Below, one piece after another: positions 57,643 through 64,000 of a DNA stretch of 64,000 nucleotides. Source of the stretch: Nothophaeocryptopus gaeumannii (Eukaryota > Ascomycota > Dothideomycetes > Mycosphaerellales > Mycosphaerellaceae); NCBI GenBank assembly GCA_031771865.1, contig JASISA010000042.1, forward strand, positions 427,501-491,500. Reading direction: 5' to 3'. The notes beneath the pieces are model-generated. The model saw nothing but the letters and a program-made list of their open reading frames with translations. It had not been told where the DNA came from and did no database searches. The first letter of the stretch is position 1. Each line of letters opens with the position of its first letter. Position numbers and translations under genes: made by a program.

Positions 57643-59446
57643 ATGGCGACCACTACACGTACTTTCCAGTCGTCTGCGAAGACACTCAAGTCCTCGATGA
57701 GGGCTTCGAGCGGCTTGAAGGTTGGACAGACATGCAGCATGGCTACTCTTGCGAACTTCAAAGTACCTGCTATTGACAATGAGCCAAATGTAAGTCACTT
57801 TGAATAACAGAGTTGGGATCGGACTGACAATCAAAAAGAAACACTATGAGAAAGACTCCATCGACCGAACAGAGCTCTCCGCCGCTATGCGAACCCTACG
57901 ATCGAAAGCCCCGCTCCAAGTGCCAATCGTCGTCGCAGGGAAAGAGACAAGAACACAAAAGATATCCGAGCAACCAATGCCAATGTCTTACAAGGACTCT
58001 GTAGCATCGTGGTCCAATGCCTCATCAGCCGACGTACAACAAGCCATCGGTTCCGCTTTGGCAGCAAAGAGCTCTTGGGAGAGCCTGCCATTTGCAGACA
58101 GGGCTGCAATCTTCTTGAAGGCAGCAGACCTTGTGGCAGGGAAGTACAGATACGATATCATGGCTGCGACCATGCTCGGCCAGGGAAAGAGTGCCTGGCA
58201 GGCGGAGATCGACTCTGCTGCGGAGCTGGCGGATTTCTTGCGCTTTAATGTGAAGTATGCGGAAGAGCTATATGCTCAGCAGCCTGTGCACAATAGCCCT
58301 GGCGTTTGGAACAGGGTGGAATACAGACCGCTTGAGGGATTTGTATATGCGGTCACGCCGTTCAACTTTACGGCTATTGCTGGCAACCTTCCCGGAGCAC
58401 CTGCGTTGATGGGCAATGTGGTTGTATGGAAGCCATCGCCTTCTGCTATCGCATCGAATTGGCTGGTGTACCAGATCCTGATCGAGGCTGGCCTGCCCAA
58501 GGATGTAATCCAGTTTGTGCCGGGTAACGCTGTCGAGATTACGAAGGCCGTCCTGTCGCATCGCGAATTCGCGGCTCTCCATTACACTGGCTCGACTGCG
58601 GTGTTCCGCAACTTGTACGGACAGATTGGACAAGGAACTGCTGAAGGCCGGTACAAGAGCTATCCTCGTATCGTTGGAGAGACTGGTGGCAAGAACTTCC
58701 ACTTGGTGCACAAGTCTGCTGATGTCCGGAATGCCGTCATCAACACCATCCGCGGCGCTTTCGAGTATCAGGGGCAGAAGTGCTCTGCGACGTCTCGGGC
58801 ATACTTCCCAAAGAGCACCTGGGACCAAGCTATGCCTCTCCTCAAGGAAGAGGTCCAAAAACTGAAGGTCGGCTCACCAGAGGACTTCCGCAACTTCATC
58901 GGCCCTGTCATCCATCAGCAATCATTCGACAAGCTCTCCGAGGCCATCGATGAGTCCAACAAGGACTCTGAACTCGAGCTCCTCGTCGGCGGCAGCTATG
59001 ACGGTAGCAGGGGCTTCTTCATCAACCCGACAATCTACGAGACGAAGAACATCGCGCACAAGAACATGAGCACAGAGTTCTTTGGGCCAATTCTGACCAT
59101 CTACGTGTACGACGATACCAAGAACCCCGACCAGGCGTTCGCCGATATCTGCAAGACGATCGATTCTACCTCCGAATATGGCCTGACTGGTGCTGTCTTT
59201 GCACAAGAACGAAGTGCCTTGAACTTCGCCGAGAACGCTCTTCGTAATGCCGCGGGCAACTTCTACATCAACTGCAAGTCCACCGGCGCTGTCGTCGGAC
59301 AGCAGCCATTTGGTGGAGCAAGAGCTTCGGGTACCAATGACAAGGCTGGTTCCGCGAATTTGCTCTCGCGATTCGTGAGCATGCGTGCTCTCAAGGAGGA
59401 CTTTGTGGGTTCGCCGGAGGTTGTGTATCCTTCGAACTTGGTGTAA
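57643..59446 (+). CDS. Delta-1-pyrroline-5-carboxylate dehydrogenase
   Basis: Exon 1 is 57643-57789 and exon 2 is 57839-59446. The 49 nt intron has a perfect GTAAGT donor and a GACTGAC branch. The 584-residue mitochondrial enzyme oxidises P5C to glutamate with NAD, the second step of proline catabolism. The leader (about residues 1-35) is Ser/Thr/Arg/Lys-rich without acids. Family landmarks are VPIVVAGKET, FNFTAIAGNLPGAPALMGN, VVWKPSPSAIASN, the general base Glu330 in GETGGKN, and FEYQGQKCSATSRAYFP with nucleophile Cys364. GGSYDGSRGFFINPTIYET, STEFFGPILTIYVYDD, NFYINCKSTGAVVGQQPFGG and ASGTNDKAG follow. The length matches fungal Put2/PrnC orthologues, and no damage is seen. Confidence 0.95.
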
Positions 59447-60399
59447 GTTGGCATCGGACATTGCATATCGCGTGCTTTCGGGAGATGATGGCGGGCATCT
59501 GGTATTGAATAGGCCCGATTGTGTGTTGGCCTATCATCTCGGGAGGCTGGACTCCTATTCTAAAAGATTGTGAGCGTTCACGCCATGGACATGGATTTTG
59601 ATATGCATTGCGAGGCGTAGGGGCATGACAGAGTGTATCTAGTTGTACTTCGGATGAATGTGCTATAAATATGAGAACGAAGCAAGCAAAGCCGACTCCA
59701 TCCAAGTGGAAAGGTAAAGTGAGTTATCCGCCCGGGTCTGCATGGTCTTGGCAACGTCGTTTCCACTCCTTCCGACTTAATGGAAGGTCACAACCAAACG
59801 CCGACGACGACGACGGCCTTTGCTCCGTCTCCAGTCTCCATTCCCCGTCAGACGTCACCTCCCAGAGTACCTGGCTCAGTTTTTCCACCCAGTGGGAATC
59901 CTTGCCGTACCCTATAATCAGGGTCAGACACCGCTTCTTTGGTTTCGACAAGAAATCGACAGCCTTGCGCACTTCGCAGGATTTCCACGATTCGGAATTT
60001 CTGTCCGGTAGGCCCTGGTCGGCAGTCTCATCATTGAGATGCCGAAATATAAGGTGCAGTCATATCCGCCCCTGATGCGCTCTGCTTATTCCGCCTCGTT
60101 GTTTCTCTGTTTCGTGTTTACTCTGGCACCGCTGTTTACTCTGGCACCGCATTGTAATTGGAGCCGTTTGAATGCAAAACACCTGAGTCGACCTCTTCGC
60201 ACAATACCGCGATTGGATCACTTCTGGTTGATTGCTACGTCAATCGCCGCTTGCATCTTACATACCTTGCTTCGGCCTTATTGGACCGGATCATTGCCTG
60301 GCAGCGTTTGCCTTCGAAACGCTTACACACCTCAGCCCTGCGCATGAACTTCACTTGACCGGCGGCTCGCATTCAAACAAAGAAGGAGAAAAAGACACC
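59447..60399. other. Intergenic, no confident gene
   Basis: The frame at plus 59671-60075 is chance-like. Near 60120-60150 the 12-mer CTCTGGCACCGC is tandemly duplicated (TTTACTCTGGCACCGC twice). The right part is the leader of the gluconokinase gene. Confidence 0.35.
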
Positions 60400-61219
60400 A
60401 TGACCATGTCTCAAGACCTTCCTACCCGCGACGCCTACGTTGTCGACCAACACACGTACCCTCCAACGCCACCTTCCGAGCTCGCAAACGAGCTGGCCAA
60501 GATGACCACCAATTCGACTTCCGCGAGCACGAACCTGTCCCGATGGACGTCACGACACAAGCATATCTGGGTCATCACAGGTCCAGCCGGCTGTGGAAAG
60601 ACGTCAGTGGCAGAATATCTGCACTCGACTTTCAACCTGCCATATCTGGAAGGCGATACTGTAAGTGAGCATGCTTTTAGCATGAGACCGAGAATAGGCC
60701 CGAACTCCATTCTCTCCACACCCGCAATCTAAGTCTTGCTCTCGGGATGGATACTAACGAACTTTGGGGGTCACGTAGTTCCATACCCCGGAGAACGTGA
60801 AAAAAATGGCCGACGGCAAACCCCTCACAGACGCCGACCGCTGGGACTGGCTCGTCACCCTCCGCGAAGAATCCCTCCGCACCCTCACCAAAACCCCCTC
60901 CACCGACGGCGTCATCGTAACCTGTTCCGCCCTAAAACGAAAATACCGCGACGTGATGCGTATAGCCGCCTACCAGCACAGCGAGATCAAGGTACATTTT
61001 GTATTTTTGAAAGCGAGTGAGAGTGTTTTGATGGATCGCGTGAGGGCGAGGAAGGGGCATTACATGAAGGATTATATGGTTCATAGTCAGTTTGAGAGTT
61101 TGGAGGCGCCGATGGAGGATGAGAGGGACGTGTTGGCTGTGGATGCGAGTGGGACGAATGGAGAGGTGCAGAGGCTTGCGGTGGAGGTGGTAGAGAGGGA
61201 GATGGCATCAGATGCGTGA
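60400..61219 (+). CDS. Gluconokinase
   Basis: Exon 1 is 60400-60660 and exon 2 is 60779-61219. The 118 nt intron has a GTAAGT donor, a TACTAAC branch and a CGTAG acceptor. The 233-residue product phosphorylates gluconate to 6-phosphogluconate, feeding the pentose-phosphate pathway. The Walker A is VITGPAGCGKTS (about residues 58-69). YLEGDTFHTPENVKKMADGKPLTDADRWDWL spans the splice and is the gluconate-binding signature. VTCSALKRKYRDVMR, VHFVFLKASESVLMDRVRARKGHYMKDYMVHSQFESLE and the C-terminal VLAVDASG complete the GntK/IDNK layout. The N-terminal 50 residues are a polar extension with YPPTPPSELANELA not present in bacterial enzymes. Start at 60400; an in-frame ATG two codons downstream (60406) is an alternative. 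Confidence 0.93.
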
Positions 61220-61515
61220 AATAGAGGTGGACTCTTGGACTGAAGATGTAAAAGGGAAGGATGAGTGATGACTACTGGCGTTCGGGAAGGATATACCATC
61301 TAGCGATTCTGTAAGAGAAAATTGCTCAGTTTGTTGAGATGAAATGCTGGAGTACGGTTTTGGCGGTTCTTGAACGTTTTCTGAATATGGTAGGCATGAC
61401 AGATGCCAGCCCTCATTCAGTGAGAGATAGATACTACAGTGACTCGTGGGCTTCGTATCTTTCTTTGTACGCAGTTCTGCCAGCGCATCTCTTCTCGGCG
61501 CACGACATCATCAGG
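61220..61515. other. Short intergenic between convergent genes
   Basis: This is the shared 3' flank of the gluconokinase and the dehalogenase genes. Nothing is recognised. Confidence 0.3.
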
Positions 61516-62280
61516 CTAGGCTTTCGCCCACGCCTCCTCAACAATGTCGGCCAGCTCCTGCAGAGTCTGCACTCTAAGCTGGAAGCCGAATTTCTCTTGC
61601 GCGCCGTTAGGATCGCCACCCATTGCCCCTCCCCTGTCGACCCAGACGGACTGAATGCCCATTTGCTTTGCGGGTCCGTGATCGTGGAACAAGCTTTGCG
61701 CCACATGGCATAGCTGATCTTTCTCGAACCCGAAGTCGGATTTGATATGCTCCAGAAGGTAATGGAAGTTTCGAAGATCCGGCTTGTAAGAACCGATGTC
61801 TTGTGCTATGTATATAGCATCGAAGTGGCAACCCTTGAGCGGTCCATCGAGGGTTTGTTTGAAAGATGCCAGGTCCACATTCGACAATGGAATGAGTTTG
61901 TATCTCTTCCCGAGAGATTGAATCGCTTTGATCGTATGTGGAAAAGCAGGATACTCGCCAATTTTCCCTCCGTACTCTTTACAAGCTTTCTCGACTTGAT
62001 CTTGAGTGAGGTGTCCATGCTCGACGACTTTGAGCTCCTTCACGTATCTTCGGAGACCTTCGGCGATGACGTCCGATTCCTTCATGGTTGGGTTCTCCTT
62101 TTGGACTGTAGTGTCATACTTTTCGATATCTAGCATAAGTTGCTTGTGCTCTTTGGGGAAGTATGGTCCGATGGCTGTTGCGCGTGCGGCTGAAGCGATG
62201 CCGTTCTCCCAGTCGACGAGAGTGCCGAAGATGTCGAAGGAGAGCGCTTTGACTTGCGTCCAAGGTACTGCGGAAGCCAT
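61516..62280 (-). CDS. Haloacid dehalogenase type II (HAD superfamily)
   Basis: The minus frame from the ATG at 62280 encodes 254 residues. The frame is open upstream to 62457, but the family starts at this Met (ASAVPWTQVKALSFDIFGTLVDWE). HAD motif I is DIFGTLVDW with the nucleophilic Asp. Motif II is LIPLSNVD with Ser and Asn. Motif III has Lys in SYKPDLRNF, followed by the family-specific LCHVAQSLFHDHGPAKQMGIQSVWVDR. Type II dehalogenases hydrolyse L-2-haloalkanoic acids through an Asp ester. Many fungal members act on unknown organic substrates, so the precise reaction is open. There is no intron and no targeting peptide. The 3' end converges on gluconokinase. Confidence 0.88.
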   Translation of the reverse strand: MASAVPWTQVKALSFDIFGTLVDWENGIASAARATAIGPYFPKEHKQLMLDIEKYDTTVQKENPTMKESDVIAEGLRRYVKELKVVEHGHLTQDQVEKACKEYGGKIGEYPAFPHTIKAIQSLGKRYKLIPLSNVDLASFKQTLDGPLKGCHFDAIYIAQDIGSYKPDLRNFHYLLEHIKSDFGFEKDQLCHVAQSLFHDHGPAKQMGIQSVWVDRGGAMGGDPNGAQEKFGFQLRVQTLQELADIVEEAWAKA

Positions 62281-63174
62281 TGTGGTATGATCTTGAGCTT
62301 TACGATTAGGTGAGTAAGAAATTGGTTTTCTGATGTTTGGCAAAGGAATTGTGCAAATTACCCAGAGTCTTATATGGCCCTTGATTTTGCGCCCTTCTAC
62401 CTTTTGCGCCCTTCTACAGCAAAGTCTTTCGTCGTTCGTTAGACAAAAGATGTTCATCTTCGTCGCACTGAAGTTGTGAAATGCGACGTAAAGGGAATCC
62501 GCTGGGCGCGTTTCCCGGGCCGGGCACCTACATGTACGGCGAGCGTCATAGGTTGCGCTGGGCGAGCCTCAGCAACATTCAGGGCTCAATGAACATCATA
62601 TCTGAGCGATCAATACTTTCGAGAGATGCGATTGATTGGAGACTCTAGTTAGAGATGAACAGTGTTCATGGAGCAAAACAAAGTGGCGAAAGTGCCTGGA
62701 GGTGAGACAATATGGAGGCACGGACTGTTTAGTGAGCCCGCCAACAGACAAGTGCTCCTTTCTCTTGAGTACGCAGCTGTCATATTGGTTCCTTCATCTT
62801 AGTGGTTGTTCAGATTCGATTCTCAACAGAAATACGTCCGCATCTGGCTTCATCCCTGTCCTGGCACGAGACGGATATTGCAAGCTAAATATTATACCAG
62901 GATTTGACTTAACCTTATCGAACTGCCGCACCTGTTCATAGTTCTAATTGCTCTTGTTGCGCAGTACAGCAATGATCCCCGACTATGCCCTGTCACGGCA
63001 ATCTCCCGTCGTCTCAACATCATGCCACCATCTTTCGTCGGACCTTCGAGATCGGAGTTACTTGAGCTAAAGACTCACGAAGCCTCAAGTCGTCAATCGG
63101 ACGACTTGGACATCTAGTCTCGCACGCGAGTGAGAGGCCGCTCAAGGCTTTGTCTTCGACAAGCTCACGGAGCA
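62281..63174. promoter_or_regulatory. Divergent intergenic region
   Basis: About 0.9 kb between the dehalogenase and the M3 peptidase. The plus frame 62636-62941 starts without a recognised product. No element is identified. Confidence 0.3.
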
Positions 63175-64000
63175 ATGTCTTCTCGGACCTGGCTTCCAAA
63201 ATGGCGAGCTCACGCTGCACTAATTTGCGGCATATGTGTTGCTCTGCTGTTCAGCATATATGCATTCATCACCTACGACGTTCAAACGACATGGCCATCT
63301 CCGCACCGATTCTTCGAGCCTACTAGCCGAGTTGATATACTTAAACGTCAATCCCACAAGCTCCCATCAGGCACCGACCGACCTCCACAAGAGCTCTTGG
63401 TGTTTGTTGACACTCCAGAGTCAATCAACAAGACCGCTATAGAGGTAATGCGCTTGCAAAAGGAATTACTTGACGATACTATTAAGAGCGTTACAGTTGA
63501 GACAGCCACTTTTGAGAACGTTGTCCTGCCATTCGTGAGAGATGACAATGAGAACGCATCACTTTCACTTACTCCAATGAACATCTACGCCGACGTCTCT
63601 CCAAGTGCCGACTTGCAGAAGGCCTCCCTAGAGGCCTCTCAAGCAATAAAAGAGCAAGGGCAGGAAATGGCGCTCAACGAAGACTACTTTAAGCTAGTAG
63701 ACGCAGTCTATCAGAAGCAGAAAGATGACCCCAAGCTGGATGCTGAGAGCCGGAAGGTACTGAAGAAGCATTGGGAAGGCTATAAAGATGGTGGACTCGG
63801 TATACCAAAGGGCGAGAAGCGAGATCATTTCGAAAAGATTACCAATCGTATTACTGAGCTCATGCAAGAGTTTACATCGGCACTAAGTGCAGACAACACA
63901 ACCCTATGGTTCACTAAAGAAGAGCTAGATGGTGTTAAGCCTGACACACTTAGGAATTTGGAGAATGGCACAGGCGAGCACAAAGGCAAACTTGGCGTAG
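63175..64000 (+). CDS. M3-family metallopeptidase with N-terminal membrane anchor, partial
   Basis: The frame is open from the ATG at 63175 to the right edge (275 codons and more to come). Residues 14-36 form one hydrophobic segment (AALICGICVALLFSIYAF) preceded by basic residues (RTWLPKWRAH), a type II signal anchor. A 35-residue linker follows. Then come the helical N-terminal part of M3 oligopeptidases: KSVTVETATFENVVLPF, EDYFKLVDAVYQK, LDAESRKVLKKHWEGYKDGGLGIPKGEKRDHFEKI and TTLWFTKEELDGV. These are typical of the fungal MepB/saccharolysin group. The zinc site HExxH would lie beyond the edge. Usual relatives are soluble cytosolic or mitochondrial enzymes that trim peptides, so the anchor is unusual. 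No intron is seen in this part. Confidence 0.75.
   Translation, partial: MSSRTWLPKWRAHAALICGICVALLFSIYAFITYDVQTTWPSPHRFFEPTSRVDILKRQSHKLPSGTDRPPQELLVFVDTPESINKTAIEVMRLQKELLDDTIKSVTVETATFENVVLPFVRDDNENASLSLTPMNIYADVSPSADLQKASLEASQAIKEQGQEMALNEDYFKLVDAVYQKQKDDPKLDAESRKVLKKHWEGYKDGGLGIPKGEKRDHFEKITNRITELMQEFTSALSADNTTLWFTKEELDGVKPDTLRNLENGTGEHKGKLGV

Noticed and set aside
59671..60075. A 134-codon plus frame between P5CDH and gluconokinase
   Set aside because: Low-complexity, no motif, inside expected UTR and promoter sequence.
1..64000. tRNA genes, CRISPR arrays and bacterial operon signals
   Set aside because: No tRNA cloverleaf with internal A/B boxes was noticed, and the introns and gene structure are fungal. 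Bacterial features are not expected.

Overview
This window is nuclear DNA of a filamentous ascomycete (Pezizomycotina; Dothideomycetes is my best guess, not proven). Genes are interrupted by short 47-120 nt introns with fungal branch sites (CTGAC, CTAAC) and are densely packed on both strands. Typical fungal genes are present: a HET-domain gene, a TRI12-type MFS transporter, IML1, a pogo/Fot1-type transposon, tyrosinase and UPF0643. Several tracts are AT-rich or carry C-to-T and G-to-A type damage that resembles repeat-induced point mutation (RIP). I saw no rRNA, tRNA or CRISPR.

Layout. 1-1.04 kb: two degenerate copies of a GC-rich repeat, the second cutting off an alpha/beta hydrolase gene. 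A diverged copy recurs at 33.0-33.35 kb. 1.8-9.1 kb: a cluster of 2-oxoglutarate/Fe(II) dioxygenases. Two are apparently intact XanA-like genes (1790-3094 and the four-exon 7772-9112) and two are remnants. Between them lie a two-exon gene for a small, very cysteine-rich secreted protein (5567-5841) and a beheaded MFS transporter. 9.1-20.3 kb: mostly a gene graveyard, with a broken HET gene, a complete pogo element (11011-13124, TA flanks), a broken hydrolase, a PRISE-type reductase lacking its active-site segment, and a shrunken TRI12 transporter. One intact APH-type kinase-like gene (15733-16921) sits in the middle.

21.1-32.9 kb is healthy genome: a five-exon gene fusing a fumarylacetoacetate-hydrolase domain to an alpha/beta hydrolase, a glutathionyl-hydroquinone reductase type GST, the TORC1 regulator IML1, an SSP120-like EF-hand protein, and two short proteins of the F-box-like DLPAELRN type. 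33.0-36.4 kb is an AT-rich, RIP-like island. It holds a dead acid sphingomyelinase gene that carries two solo LTRs with perfect target-site duplications. 36.4-46 kb: a serine-rich hypothetical gene, a GH30 glucanase, a dead ferric reductase and an intronless secreted tyrosinase.

47.5-64 kb: an AsaB/CmcJ-type oxygenase, a DUF4185-like glycosidase-fold protein, UPF0643 (with a GC-AG intron), a second AT-rich island, a Baeyer-Villiger-type monooxygenase, branched-chain keto-acid dehydrogenase E2, P5C dehydrogenase, gluconokinase, a type II haloacid dehalogenase, and the start of an M3 peptidase with an N-terminal membrane anchor that runs off the right edge.

The metabolic genes share a flavour of aromatic, amino-acid and xenobiotic catabolism (FAH-hydrolase, GST, BVMO, BCKDH-E2, P5CDH, dehalogenase, dioxygenases), but I see no clear biosynthetic cluster with a backbone enzyme. 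All family names come from reading the translated sequence. No database search was run.
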